From positions 1-60,408 of the forward strand of contig JACPBX010000009.1 in the NCBI GenBank assembly GCA_016180085.1: a stretch of DNA of 60,408 nt, read 5' to 3'. Shown here piece after piece: positions 7,846 to 16,733 of the stretch. The DNA is from Candidatus Woesearchaeota archaeon. Its GTDB lineage: Archaea; Nanobdellota; Nanobdellia; Woesearchaeales; UBA10216. Numbering within the stretch: the first letter of the stretch is position 1; every line of letters begins with the position of its first letter. The notes below the pieces were generated by a model. It was not told the origin of the DNA and made no database searches. It saw only the letters and a list, made by a program, of their open reading frames with translations. The position numbers and the translations under genes were made by a program.

Positions 7846-8472
7846 ATGGTAAACGGGAAGCTGCTTGAATTGAGAAGGGTCATGAAGGCGAGGAAGCCTA
7901 ATTTCAGGATTCAGAACTCCAATGACCCGAGAAAGAGGTTTGCGGGCAGGTGGAAGAGGCCAAAGGGACTGCAGTCCAAGATGAGGGAAAGAAGGAAAGG
8001 CAATCCGAGGTACATTGAGCCTGGCTATGGCTCGCCGCGCGAGGTGAGGGGTACGACAGCCGAGGGTTTTTTCCCTGTTGTTGTCAGAAGCCTTGGCGAC
8101 ATAGCAGGTGTGAAAGAAGGGGCAGGCATAGTTATTTCAGCCGCTGTTGGCATGAGAAAGAAAGCCGTGCTTATCGGGGCGGCAGCTGGAAGAAAGCTCA
8201 GGCTCCTGAACGTTAACGCTGAGGAATTTGCGAAGAAAACAGCAGGGCTAATCAGTTTAAGAAAGAAGAGAAGAAGTGAGCTTATGCAGAAGAGAAAAGT
8301 GAAGGGCGAAACAAAGAAGCCTGCGGCAGCAACGGCAGCTGCAGCCAAACCGAGCGCGGCGGCTGCGGATGTTCAGGGAAACGGTAAGGACATTGAGGCA
8401 AAGCTGAGCGATGAGGACAGGAAGAAAGCTGAGAAGGTTGAGAAGGATAAGATACTGACTAAGGCTAAGTGA
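7846..8472 (+). CDS. rpl32e: Ribosomal protein eL32 with C-terminal tail
   Basis: Archaeal/eukaryotic large-subunit protein. The conserved core (about residues 1-140) contains KPNFRIQNS and FAGRWKRPKGLQSKMRERRKG. A tail of about 60 residues rich in Ala, Lys and Glu follows and is not part of the usual family domain. Position between uL6 and eL19 is canonical. Confidence 0.94.
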   Translation: MVNGKLLELRRVMKARKPNFRIQNSNDPRKRFAGRWKRPKGLQSKMRERRKGNPRYIEPGYGSPREVRGTTAEGFFPVVVRSLGDIAGVKEGAGIVISAAVGMRKKAVLIGAAAGRKLRLLNVNAEEFAKKTAGLISLRKKRRSELMQKRKVKGETKKPAAATAAAAKPSAAAADVQGNGKDIEAKLSDEDRKKAEKVEKDKILTKAK

Positions 8473-8488
8473 ATTGTAAAATGAATCT

Positions 8489-9013
8489 GTGAGTGGACTG
8501 AAGATGATGCTTGGCGTTCAAAAACGGTTGTCGGCAGGAATCCTTGGGTGCTCAAAGGACAGGGTGCTTTTTGATACCGAGCGGCTTGCTGAGATAAAGG
8601 AAGCTATCACAAAGGCCGACTTGAGGGTGCTGATAGACCAGGGCGCCATAAGAAGGCTTCCAGCAAGGGGCATATCAGGCGCAAGAATCAGGTTTGTGCG
8701 GCAGCAAAAGGGCAAAAACAAGAGAAAGGGCCACGGAAGCAGAAAGGGCGCTGCAGGCGCCAGAACAGTAAGAAAGACCGTCTGGGTCAATAAAGTGAGG
8801 CTGCAAAGAAGTTACCTGAAGCGCCTCAGGTTCGAAAACAAGGTTAAGGGTGGGGAGTTTTCAGAGCTTTACGGGAAAATCAAGGGCGGATTTTTCAGAA
8901 GCAAGAGGCACATGGAGCTTTACCTTACGGAGCAGGGGATTTTGAAAACGGCAAAATTGCCTCAGCAACAGCAAAGAGGCAAATCTGAAAACCAGGCAGG
9001 TGGTAAAGTATGA
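8489..9013 (+). CDS. rpl19e: Ribosomal protein eL19
   Basis: Archaeal/eukaryotic large-subunit protein at an intersubunit bridge. Contains the family elements QKRLSAGILGCSKDRVLFD and the basic KGHGSRKGAAGAR segment. The GTG at 8489 is the longest start; ATG 8504 or 8507 would fit the family N-terminus better and cannot be excluded. The last codons overlap the uL18 start by 4 nt. Confidence 0.93.
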   Translation: MSGLKMMLGVQKRLSAGILGCSKDRVLFDTERLAEIKEAITKADLRVLIDQGAIRRLPARGISGARIRFVRQQKGKNKRKGHGSRKGAAGARTVRKTVWVNKVRLQRSYLKRLRFENKVKGGEFSELYGKIKGGFFRSKRHMELYLTEQGILKTAKLPQQQQRGKSENQAGGKV

Positions 9014-9600
9014 AAAGCGTGATAGCTGTGCCATTTGCAAGGAAACTTTCAGGGCGGACCAATTACAGGAAAAGGCTGACCCTTCTCAAGTCTGGCCTGC
9101 CAAGGCTTGTTGTGAGAAAAACTCTTACGAGGATTATTCTCCAGCTGGTTGATTTTGAGGCAACAGGCGACAAGGTGAGGCTGACCATAACGTCTGACAT
9201 GCTAGAAAAGCTTGGCTGGAAGCACAGCTGCAAAAACATTCCAGCGGCTTATCTCGCAGGGCTGCTTATCGGAAAAATGGCACTTTCCGCAAAGATAGTG
9301 CGTGCTGTTCCAGATACCGGCATGCAAAGCGTGACAAGGGGCGGGAAAATTTTTGCAGCCATAAAAGGCGCAAAGGATGCCGGGTTGGAGCTTGCAGTGG
9401 ATGACGGGATTGTGCCGAAAAGTGATGTGATTTCAGGTTCCCACATAGTGAATCACGCGAAGAATGCGAAGCACGGCCAGTTTTCAAAATCAGGGCCGGC
9501 AGCAGCCAGAATCACAGAAGATTTTGCCAAGCTTAAGGCCCAGATAGCAGGAGGCCAGTGGGTAAATGATAAATGGAGTGAGAAACGTGCCAGCGCCTGA
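9010..9600 (+). CDS. rpl18: Ribosomal protein uL18 (L18)
   Basis: 5S-rRNA-binding protein of the central protuberance, archaeal/eukaryotic (L5e-like) length of 196 residues. Contains the motif GRTNYRKRLTLLKSGLPRLVVRKT and AAYLAGLLIG, followed by a C-terminal helical extension. It overlaps the uS5 reading frame by 14-35 nt depending on the uS5 start. Confidence 0.94.
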   Translation: MKSVIAVPFARKLSGRTNYRKRLTLLKSGLPRLVVRKTLTRIILQLVDFEATGDKVRLTITSDMLEKLGWKHSCKNIPAAYLAGLLIGKMALSAKIVRAVPDTGMQSVTRGGKIFAAIKGAKDAGLELAVDDGIVPKSDVISGSHIVNHAKNAKHGQFSKSGPAAARITEDFAKLKAQIAGGQWVNDKWSEKRASA

Positions 9601-10375
9601 TAAAATTCCGGAGAAAACTGTTGAGGTTTTGGAGGAGCGAAAGCTTGCTGCAAGGCAGGAGCAGAAGAGAACCGCCATTGACGCGTGGAAGCCAAAAACC
9701 GAGCTTGGCAGGAAGGTCAAGGGCAGCGAGATAACGGCCATTGACCAGATACTTGATTCCGGCCAGAGGATACTGGAAGCCGAGATTGTTGATGCGTTGC
9801 TCCCGGATCTCGGCAGCGATTTGCTGCTGATTGGCCAGTCAAAGGGAAAGTTTGGCGGTGGCCAGAGGAGGGCTTTCAAGCAGACGCAAAAGAAAACCGC
9901 GGAAGGCAACAAGCCGAGCTTCGGGACAATGGCGGTTGTTGGCAACAAGAATGGCTACGTCGGGATTGGTTACGGCAAGTCCAAGGAAACCGTCCTGTCA
10001 AGGGAGAAAGCGCTAAGGAATGCCAAGCTCAACATCATTAAGATAAGGCGAGGCTGCGGAAGCTGGCAATGCGGCTGCAAAACCCCGCACACCATACCAT
10101 TTAATGTCAGGGGCAAGTGCGGCTCTGTGACTATAGAGTTTATGCCGGCCCCAAAAGGCGCCGGGCTCAGGGCGGCTGAGGAGTGCAGGAAGATTTTGGC
10201 CCTGGCAGGCGTTAAGGACGTGTGGAGCAAGACGTTCGGGCAGACAAGAACAACAATTAACCTTGCATCGGCCTGCTTTGGGGCTTTGAAAAAGCTCGGA
10301 GAAAGGAAAGTGCAGGCCGGGAATATTGAAAGCCTTGGTATGACTGAAGGCATGACGGACAAGCGAGGCGAGTGA
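9566..10375 (+). CDS. rps5: Ribosomal protein uS5 (S5)
   Basis: Small-subunit protein of the decoding fidelity region and mRNA entry. The conserved double-stranded-RNA-binding-like domain contains GNKNGYVGIGYGKSKET and the C-terminal domain IEFMPAPKGAGLRAAEECRKI. About 80 residues of Lys/Glu-rich N-terminal sequence precede it. ATG 9566 has a GGAGG about 11 nt upstream; GTG 9587 with a GGAGTG site is an alternative. Both starts lie inside uL18. Confidence 0.93.
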   Translation: MINGVRNVPAPDKIPEKTVEVLEERKLAARQEQKRTAIDAWKPKTELGRKVKGSEITAIDQILDSGQRILEAEIVDALLPDLGSDLLLIGQSKGKFGGGQRRAFKQTQKKTAEGNKPSFGTMAVVGNKNGYVGIGYGKSKETVLSREKALRNAKLNIIKIRRGCGSWQCGCKTPHTIPFNVRGKCGSVTIEFMPAPKGAGLRAAEECRKILALAGVKDVWSKTFGQTRTTINLASACFGALKKLGERKVQAGNIESLGMTEGMTDKRGE

Positions 10376-10376
10376 T

Positions 10377-10754
10377 GTGACTGTGGAAAGCGGGAAGCAA
10401 TTTGCTGTAATACGGCTCAGGGGAAGGACGGGTATAAGGGCAGATGTTGAAGCCACACTCGCCCACCTCAACCTGCCACGCATCAATAATTGCGTGATAG
10501 TTGCTGAAAGCCCTGTTATCCTTGGCATGCTCAGGAAGGCAAAGGACCACATCACGTGGGGTCAGGTTGACGCAGAAACTCTGGGGCTGCTGGTGGAAAA
10601 GCGCGGCAATGCGAAGGCGCATAAGCAGGTTTTCAGGCTCAGCCCTCCGAAGGGCGGCTTGGGAAGGAGAGGTATTAAGGCAGCCTTTGCAAAATCCGGA
10701 GCCTTGGGAAACAGGGGAGAAAAGATAAACGACCTTATCAGGAAAATGATTTGA
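10377..10754 (+). CDS. rpl30: Ribosomal protein uL30 (L30)
   Basis: Large-subunit protein with the archaeal long form (125 residues). N-terminal FAVIRLRGRTGIR matches the family, and the C-terminal extension (FRLSPPKGGLGRRGIK) is archaeal/eukaryotic. GTG start 1 nt after the uS5 stop. Confidence 0.94.
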   Translation: MTVESGKQFAVIRLRGRTGIRADVEATLAHLNLPRINNCVIVAESPVILGMLRKAKDHITWGQVDAETLGLLVEKRGNAKAHKQVFRLSPPKGGLGRRGIKAAFAKSGALGNRGEKINDLIRKMI

Positions 10755-10779
10755 ATATGTGTGCTTTTGGTGATAAGCC

Positions 10780-11280
10780 ATGCCAGTAAACAAAAGGAAG
10801 AAGGATACAAAGCAGCGCGGCAGCCATACGCATGGCTGGGGAAGCAAGAAGAAGCACAGGGGTTCAGGCAACCGAGGCGGGAAGGGCATGGCTGGAACAG
10901 GCAAAAGGTCAGACGCCATAAAGCCGTCGATCTGGCAGGAGGAATATTTTGGCAAGCACGGCTTTGTCCGCAAAGGAAACCAGAAGAGCCCTGTCCCGGT
11001 TAACGTTGAGTACCTTGATGAAAACGTTGGGAAGCTTGTCGCGCAAAACGTTGCGAAGAAGGATAAGGACACTTACGTGGTTAACTTGGCCGATTTGGGC
11101 TTTGATAAGCTCCTTGGCAAGGGAAAGGTTGCAAAAAAGTTGATAATAACTGCTGATTATGCATCAGCAAAGGCTGTTGAAGCTGTGAAAGCTGCCGGCG
11201 GGCAGGTTACAGTAAGCGAAAGCAAGAAAGGCGTCGGTGCGAATAAAGGGCAAGCCGGACAAGCGGCTGCTAAAGAATAA
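10780..11280 (+). CDS. rpl15: Ribosomal protein uL15 (L15)
   Basis: Large-subunit protein, 166 residues. Gly-rich basic N-terminus (KRKKDTKQRGSHTHGWGSKKKHRGSGNRGGKG) is the archaeal/eukaryotic L15 signature, followed by the compact C-terminal domain. It is the last ribosomal gene of the operon in this window. The stop codon is followed within 2 nt by a TATA-like element that can drive secY. Confidence 0.94.
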   Translation: MPVNKRKKDTKQRGSHTHGWGSKKKHRGSGNRGGKGMAGTGKRSDAIKPSIWQEEYFGKHGFVRKGNQKSPVPVNVEYLDENVGKLVAQNVAKKDKDTYVVNLADLGFDKLLGKGKVAKKLIITADYASAKAVEAVKAAGGQVTVSESKKGVGANKGQAGQAAAKE

Positions 11281-11281
11281 G

Positions 11282-11289
11282 TTTATATG
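11282..11289 (+). promoter_or_regulatory. TATA box upstream of secY
   Basis: TTTATATG centred about 27 nt before the secY ATG (11313), right after the uL15 stop. No good Shine-Dalgarno sits at usable spacing (GGAG abuts the ATG), so a leaderless secY transcript from this internal promoter is plausible. Inference from spacing only. Confidence 0.55.
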
Positions 11290-11312
11290 ATTGATTTTAC
11301 CGGGGTTTGGAG

Positions 11313-12695
11313 ATGAGCTTTAAGGACATCCTGCTTAACCTGCCTGAAGTGGTAGCGCCTGCCGAGCGCAGGCTGCCATTCAAGGAGAAGCTCAAGTGGA
11401 CTGGCATAATCCTGCTGCTTTTTTTCGCGCTTGGCCTGATTCCGCTTCACGGCCTTGGGGAGAATTCCCTGGCGCAGTTCCAGTTCCTTTCCATAATACT
11501 TGGGGCGGAGTTTGGCTCAATAATTTCGCTTGGCATAGGCCCGATAGTTACGGCCTCTATCCTGCTGCAGCTTCTCAATGGCTCCGGTGTTTTCAAGTTT
11601 GATCTCACAACCCCTGATGGCAAAAGGCTTTTCCAGGGTGTCCAGAAAGGCCTGGTTTTTGTGTTCATTATTTTTGAGGCTGCAGTTTACGTTTATACAG
11701 GCGGATTGGCGCCTGATGCGAGTGGCAGCCACCTGTCTCTTGTGCTGCAGCTTATCATAGGCGGGCTGCTCATACTTTTCATGGACGAGGTGGTAAGCAA
11801 GTGGGGTTTTGGCTCTGGTGTAAGCCTGTTCATTGCCGCTGGCGTTTCGAAGGAAATCATTATAAGGCTGCTCAGCCCGTTAAGCTCTTCTGGAGGGCTG
11901 GCATTTACTTCAGGTGAAGCGCCTGTCGGCGCTCTGCTTGCAATGTTCTATTTTTTCGTCCAGGGTGATTTTGGCGAGGTTTTTGCAAACCTGCTTGTCA
12001 TAGGCACCACGCTTCTGGTTTTCATAATAGCAGTTTATGCCCAGTCAATGAAGGTTGAGCTTCCGCTCTCGTTTGGCAGGATAAGGGGCCACGGAATACG
12101 CTGGCCGCTGGCTTTCATCTACACGAGCAACATACCGGTCATACTCACTGCTGCACTGATGGCAAACGTGCAGCTTTGGGCGAGGCTTATGCAAAGCAAG
12201 GGCTTTACCTTTCTGGGCACATACGACCCTAGCGGCGGGTCAACAGGCTTTGTTTCGCTGATAAGCCCGGTCAACATCGTCAATAACCTGGCAACAGGGA
12301 ACCTTGTTATTATGGAAATAATCCCGCGTGCCCTGTTTTTCACGCTTGTGATGATAGCCGGGTCCATTCTTTTCTCACTGTTCTGGGTGAAAACAGCAGG
12401 CATGGACGCCAGAAGCCAGGCAAAGCAGATAATGTCCTCCGGCTTGCAAATTCCCGGCTTCAGGAGGGATGAGAGGGTTGTGGAGAGCTTGCTGGACAGG
12501 TACATACCGGCCCTGACAGTAATGGGGGCTATAACTGTCGGCTTTCTCGCAGCCTTCGCAGACGTGATGGGCGCCCTGACTTCAGGAACCGGCCTGCTCC
12601 TGACAGTCATGATTGTCTACAAGCTTTATGAGGAGATTGCCCAGCAGCACGCAGTGGACATGAACCCGATGCTCAGGAAATTTATCAGGCAATAA
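11313..12695 (+). CDS. secY: Preprotein translocase subunit SecY
   Basis: Central pore of the Sec translocon in the cytoplasmic membrane, partner of SecE and Sec61-beta. About 460 residues with ten hydrophobic segments, an archaeal N-terminus (PEVVAPAERRLPFKEKLKWTG), the plug/TM2 region FQFLSIILGAEFGSI and the conserved LNGSGVFKFDL. I chose ATG 11313 rather than TTG 11307 because the TATA box at 11282 predicts a leaderless start there. SecY directly after uL15 is the common archaeal order; adenylate kinase, often next, is absent. Confidence 0.96.
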   Translation: MSFKDILLNLPEVVAPAERRLPFKEKLKWTGIILLLFFALGLIPLHGLGENSLAQFQFLSIILGAEFGSIISLGIGPIVTASILLQLLNGSGVFKFDLTTPDGKRLFQGVQKGLVFVFIIFEAAVYVYTGGLAPDASGSHLSLVLQLIIGGLLILFMDEVVSKWGFGSGVSLFIAAGVSKEIIIRLLSPLSSSGGLAFTSGEAPVGALLAMFYFFVQGDFGEVFANLLVIGTTLLVFIIAVYAQSMKVELPLSFGRIRGHGIRWPLAFIYTSNIPVILTAALMANVQLWARLMQSKGFTFLGTYDPSGGSTGFVSLISPVNIVNNLATGNLVIMEIIPRALFFTLVMIAGSILFSLFWVKTAGMDARSQAKQIMSSGLQIPGFRRDERVVESLLDRYIPALTVMGAITVGFLAAFADVMGALTSGTGLLLTVMIVYKLYEEIAQQHAVDMNPMLRKFIRQ

Positions 12696-12715
12696 GCGAA
12701 CGTGTGGTGTAAAAA

Positions 12716-13477
12716 ATGGGATGGCTTGACTTTTTGAATATCGTGCTGAACCTGCCGCCTTTGGCCGCAATATTTGTCATTTCAGTCCTTGTTTCTGCAA
12801 TTACGACCGTAGTTTACAAGTACACGACAAACCAGAAGATGCTTAAGGAGATAAAGGACGAAGTCAAAGGCATGCAGGCTGAGATTCGCACAACGAAGGA
12901 GCCTGGAAGGGCGGCGCAGCTGCAGAAGGATATGATGAAGAGGTCCATGCAGCAGATGAATTCCTCGTGGAAGTCCATGCTGGTAACAATCGTGCCGCTT
13001 TTTCTGCTTTTTGGCTGGATGCAGACGCATCTGGCATACAACCCAATCAATCAAGGAGAAGAATTCACCGCAACAGCTTATTTTGCCCAGGGAACAGAAG
13101 GCAACATCACAATTACAGCAACAGAAGGGCTGAACATACTTACAGAACCTGTTCAGGAAATAAAAGGCGGCGAGGCAACCTGGAGCCTGAAGGGGGAGAA
13201 GGAAGGCACTTACGGGCTAAGCTACCGTTTCGGGGATGAGCTTTACACGCAGAACGTTATTGTGACGGGCGAGTTCAGGTATGAAAATCCTGTTCTTGCA
13301 AAGTCAAAGGGCATAAAGAAGGATAGCAAGGTTGAAAGGGTTGTCATCGGCCTGAAGCCGATGCAGCCATTTGGAGACGTCGCATTGCTTGGGTGGAAGC
13401 CCGGCTGGCTTGCCACTTACATTATATTTTCAATCGCGGCATCGATGCTTCTTAGAAAGTGGCTTAAGGTCTATTAA
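12716..13477 (+). CDS. EMC3/TMCO1/Oxa1-superfamily membrane protein (DUF106)
   Basis: Archaeal relative of the Oxa1/YidC/EMC3 insertase superfamily, which inserts membrane proteins, fitting its place next to secY. The 253 residues show an N-terminal membrane segment (about 17-37), a charged helical hairpin with Met-rich residues (QKDMMKRSMQQMNSSWKSML), a second membrane segment (about 88-105), an extracytoplasmic beta-rich insertion (about 110-215) and a last membrane segment (about 225-245). The external insertion of about 100 residues is longer than in minimal DUF106 proteins. A GTGGTGT ribosome binding site lies about 7 nt before ATG 12716. Confidence 0.88.
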   Translation: MGWLDFLNIVLNLPPLAAIFVISVLVSAITTVVYKYTTNQKMLKEIKDEVKGMQAEIRTTKEPGRAAQLQKDMMKRSMQQMNSSWKSMLVTIVPLFLLFGWMQTHLAYNPINQGEEFTATAYFAQGTEGNITITATEGLNILTEPVQEIKGGEATWSLKGEKEGTYGLSYRFGDELYTQNVIVTGEFRYENPVLAKSKGIKKDSKVERVVIGLKPMQPFGDVALLGWKPGWLATYIIFSIAASMLLRKWLKVY

Positions 13478-13488
13478 CCTTTAACCTG

Positions 13489-15138
13489 CTAGGAGAGCAG
13501 GCTTAGGTCCAGCTCAAGCGCAGCTGCCGGCATCTCAATTCCAAACCTGCTCAGGACTGCCGGGCTGATTTCCCCGATAATGCCAAGAATTTTCTTATCA
13601 ACTATAATGCTGCCAGCTCTCCCTCTTATAAAGGCTGCGTGCTCTGCCGGCCTGATTGCGAACTGGGTTCCTAATGAGGCGAAAATCGCCGAGAGGTGCT
13701 GCTTCTGCTCTGTGAAGTCTGCCTTTGAATGGGCAGAAACAAGTGCGAGCGAGTGCCACTCCCTTACCTTGCTGCCATCGCGCGCTGCGACAATTCCTTC
13801 TTCAAACACCTTCTGCGGGTAGTCTGCGTGCTTGTTTCTTGAAAGGACGTCAAGCAGCCCTGGCAGAAGTGAGCTCCTTACTGCAGAATATGTTTCTGAC
13901 ATGGGATTTTCCAGCTCAACAACGCATTTTTCTTTCCCGGCATCAGCTGCTGCAGCGGCTAATGATTTCTTGTCTGTAAGTATGTGGCTGAATATCTCCT
14001 GAAAACCTGCCCCGGCGACTACCTTGCGCAGCGAATTTATTAGTGCTGCTGATTTGTCTTTGGCGCCGATTGTGTAGCTCCTTAGCGGTTCTTCCCGTAT
14101 TTTGCCGAAGCCGTAAGCTATTGCCACATCCTCTATTACATCAGCTGGGTGCATTATGTCCGCCCTATACCTTGGCACAACAGCATAGCCGCCCTCAACA
14201 TCATACCCTGCCCTTTGCAGCAGCTGGTTTATTTCCGCATCTTTCAGCTTCAGGCCTGTGAGCTGCTCAACCTCCTGCGGGCTTACCCTTGCCTTCTCAG
14301 TTTTTACCTCTGGTGCTGTCACGGTTCTGGTGCTGTACTTCACAGCCACGGCATGAATCTGAAATCCCCTTTCAGACATGTTCTGCGCGAATATGTTTGC
14401 AGCCAGGTTTGTGGATTCCTCATCAGTTCCTGTGGCTTCAAACAGGAGCTCGCTGTCTCCCACCTCCAGCCTGCCTGTGAAGTTTGAGTTTATTATTGGA
14501 GGAAGGCTAAGAACCTCGCCTTTGTCGTCCAGCAGCAGGGGGTATTTTGGAAAATTTTGGATTATCCATCCATACTGCCTGCCTTTTGGGTGCTGCTGGA
14601 GGATTTCCCTCAGGTTCAGCTTCCTGTCAAACTCGAGGGGGGCAAACCTCACCGACTCAGGCACTACGGCTTTGTAATGCACAGGGAATGCTATCCTTTT
14701 GTAGGAATAAAGCCCTATCGATACCTTCTGCCTTCGCCTTCCGTATCCCTCGCAAAACTTTTCCTGCATCTGCACAAGCTGCTTCAGCAGGTAGTCGTCC
14801 AGTTTTCTGCCTTTGGCGACAAAGGCTGTAATGAACGGCCTTGCTTTTTTTACCGAGTCATCGACGATTATTTTGTAGCTGCTGCCGTTCACTTTAAGCC
14901 TGGCAGCCCCTTTTCGCATGCCTGATACCCCCTTCAGGAATCTTGCAAGGCCCTCGGGGCACCACACATACGGCAGGTTTGTGTCATCAAGTTTTACGCT
15001 TATTTCACCAGACTTCTTGTCGTAGTTTTCTACTTCGGCTTTTGCGTATAAAACGAGAAGGTCCTCAAGCTCTGCCATGGTGAGCTTTTTTCCCAGCAGC
15101 TGCTGGAAATCCTTAAATGCGAATGTTATTGTTGGCAT
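13489..15138 (-). CDS. pheT: Phenylalanine-tRNA ligase beta subunit
   Basis: Beta subunit of the heterotetrameric PheRS, carrying tRNA-binding and the B3/B4 region. The 549 residues are the short archaeal/eukaryotic form without the bacterial EMAP-like N-domain. Recognisable parts are the B3/B4 core, the B5 domain (about 285-350, with PRYRADIMHPADVIEDVAIAYG) and the catalytic-like core (about 365-545, with ENPMSETYSAVRSSLLPGLL). It lies 5 nt downstream of pheS on the - strand, convergent with DUF106 with an 11-nt gap. Confidence 0.96.
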   Translation of the reverse strand: MPTITFAFKDFQQLLGKKLTMAELEDLLVLYAKAEVENYDKKSGEISVKLDDTNLPYVWCPEGLARFLKGVSGMRKGAARLKVNGSSYKIIVDDSVKKARPFITAFVAKGRKLDDYLLKQLVQMQEKFCEGYGRRRQKVSIGLYSYKRIAFPVHYKAVVPESVRFAPLEFDRKLNLREILQQHPKGRQYGWIIQNFPKYPLLLDDKGEVLSLPPIINSNFTGRLEVGDSELLFEATGTDEESTNLAANIFAQNMSERGFQIHAVAVKYSTRTVTAPEVKTEKARVSPQEVEQLTGLKLKDAEINQLLQRAGYDVEGGYAVVPRYRADIMHPADVIEDVAIAYGFGKIREEPLRSYTIGAKDKSAALINSLRKVVAGAGFQEIFSHILTDKKSLAAAAADAGKEKCVVELENPMSETYSAVRSSLLPGLLDVLSRNKHADYPQKVFEEGIVAARDGSKVREWHSLALVSAHSKADFTEQKQHLSAIFASLGTQFAIRPAEHAAFIRGRAGSIIVDKKILGIIGEISPAVLSRFGIEMPAAALELDLSLLS

Positions 15139-15143
15139 TTTTC

Positions 15144-16691
15144 CTAAACCACCTTTGCGCTTCTCAAAAACCCGAGGTCGTGGCTGAACAGCTCCCTGAT
15201 GTCATCCAGGCCAAGCCTGAACATCGCTATCCTGTCTATGCCTATGCCCCATGCGATTACAGGGACTTGCCTTCCAACAAGGGGCTTTACCATTTCAGGC
15301 CTGAATATGCCTGCTCCCCCAAGCTCCACCCATCCCAGGCTTGGGTGCTTTGCGTAAAGAGCTGCAGATGGCTCAGTGAACGGAAAGTACGAAGGCACTA
15401 CCTTTACCTCTTCTGTATTGCAGAATTCTTTTGCAAAAAGCTTTAACAGACCGATAAGGTGCCTCAGGTTTATGCCTTCCTCGACAACTATCCCCTCAAC
15501 CTGGTTGAAGTCTGCCAGGTGCTTTGCATCAATGACATCGTATCTGAAGCACCTTCCAATGGCAAAGTACTTTCCCGGGATTTTCAAGTCTGGCGCTGCA
15601 AGTTTTCTGGCGCTGCACGCTGTTGTCTGCGAACGCATTATTAGCCTGGATGTTTTCTCATCGCTGAACTCATACCTCCATCCCTTGCCTCCGGTGCCAA
15701 AGCCGTTCTCGTGGGCTGCTTTTACCCTTTTGACCAGCTGCTGCGGCAAATCAGCGGCATATTTTGGTTCTTTAACATAGTAAACATCGTGTATGTCCCT
15801 TGCAGAGTGGAACTGCGGCATGAACAGAGCATCCATGTTCCAGAACTCGCTTTCCACGATTGGCCCGGTCATCTCCTCAAAGCCAAGCGCGGCAAACTTC
15901 TCCCTGACCTCTTCCAGAAATTCCCTGTAGGGCTGCAGCCTTCCGAAAAACACCCTTGGCGCTGGAGGCGCCAGGTCGTAGCTTCTGAACTGTGCTGTTT
16001 TCCATTTGCCCGTGGCAAGCATTTCTGGCGTGAGCCTGTCAACTGTTTCTCTGCTTGTTGAGGCTTTTTTCAAAACCCCCCTGCCTGCCTCTGTCAGGAC
16101 TGCTGTCCTGTTCTTGATTATATTTTCAGCCAGGACCTCTTTCCGCATTTTCAGCTCTGCAGCGATTTTTCTCTCTTCCTCAGAGAGCTCTTTGGCTTTT
16201 GCGGGAAATTTTTTCACGGATAGGAACTTTTGGGTTTTCAGGCCTGTTCGCACGAATTCCTTGCCGGCTTCTGAAAGCTTGAAGGACTTTTCGCCAGAAG
16301 AGGCTGCAGGCTCAATTGCCTTTAGCCTCATCAGAACCCCGATGCTTGCCCCAATCTCATCATCGCTCAGGCCCGCAGCTTTTTTTATTTCGGAAAGCGG
16401 CAGCGGCTTGCTCGAGAGCGCATTTAGGAACCTCGTTTCCGGCAGCAGCGACTTTGCGTACAGCTTTCCGTTCTCGCCAAGTGCTATTATTTCCTCAATC
16501 GTTTCGGAAACCTTTGCCAGCCCCTTGTTCTGCAGCCAGTTAAGTGCCCTGAGCACTTCAACTTCCTGCATTCCTAAAGATGTAATTATTTCTGCAACAG
16601 AACTGTGCTTTTCAAGGTGAGGCAGCACTGCCCTTTCAAGGCGGTGCAGCGATGCGGCTATGTCTGATGCTCTCTTCTCGTCCGCTGCCAT
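15144..16691 (-). CDS. pheS: Phenylalanine-tRNA ligase alpha subunit
   Basis: Catalytic subunit of PheRS. The 515 residues comprise a long N-terminal region with winged-helix repeats (about 1-200, archaeal/eukaryotic type) and the class II catalytic core: motif 2 near SRLIMRSQTTACSARKL and motif 3 near GWVELGGAGIFRPEM with GIGIDRIAMFRLG. ATG 16691 is 27 nt from a TATA-like box, consistent with a leaderless pheS-pheT transcript. Confidence 0.96.
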   Translation of the reverse strand: MAADEKRASDIAASLHRLERAVLPHLEKHSSVAEIITSLGMQEVEVLRALNWLQNKGLAKVSETIEEIIALGENGKLYAKSLLPETRFLNALSSKPLPLSEIKKAAGLSDDEIGASIGVLMRLKAIEPAASSGEKSFKLSEAGKEFVRTGLKTQKFLSVKKFPAKAKELSEEERKIAAELKMRKEVLAENIIKNRTAVLTEAGRGVLKKASTSRETVDRLTPEMLATGKWKTAQFRSYDLAPPAPRVFFGRLQPYREFLEEVREKFAALGFEEMTGPIVESEFWNMDALFMPQFHSARDIHDVYYVKEPKYAADLPQQLVKRVKAAHENGFGTGGKGWRYEFSDEKTSRLIMRSQTTACSARKLAAPDLKIPGKYFAIGRCFRYDVIDAKHLADFNQVEGIVVEEGINLRHLIGLLKLFAKEFCNTEEVKVVPSYFPFTEPSAALYAKHPSLGWVELGGAGIFRPEMVKPLVGRQVPVIAWGIGIDRIAMFRLGLDDIRELFSHDLGFLRSAKVV

Positions 16692-16711
16692 GCTATTTCA
16701 TCACTGCCTGT

Positions 16712-16724
16712 GCTTATTTAAAGG
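16712..16724 (-). promoter_or_regulatory. TATA box of pheST
   Basis: On the minus strand CCTTTAAATAAGC, centred about 27 nt upstream of the pheS ATG. Same spacing as other promoters in this window; no Shine-Dalgarno before the ATG, so a leaderless transcript is likely. Confidence 0.6.
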
Positions 16725-16733
16725 TTTTTGCGT

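Noticed and set aside
10257-11072. 271-aa minus ORF opposite uS5/uL30/uL15
   Set aside because: Shadow of well-conserved ribosomal genes, no start context.
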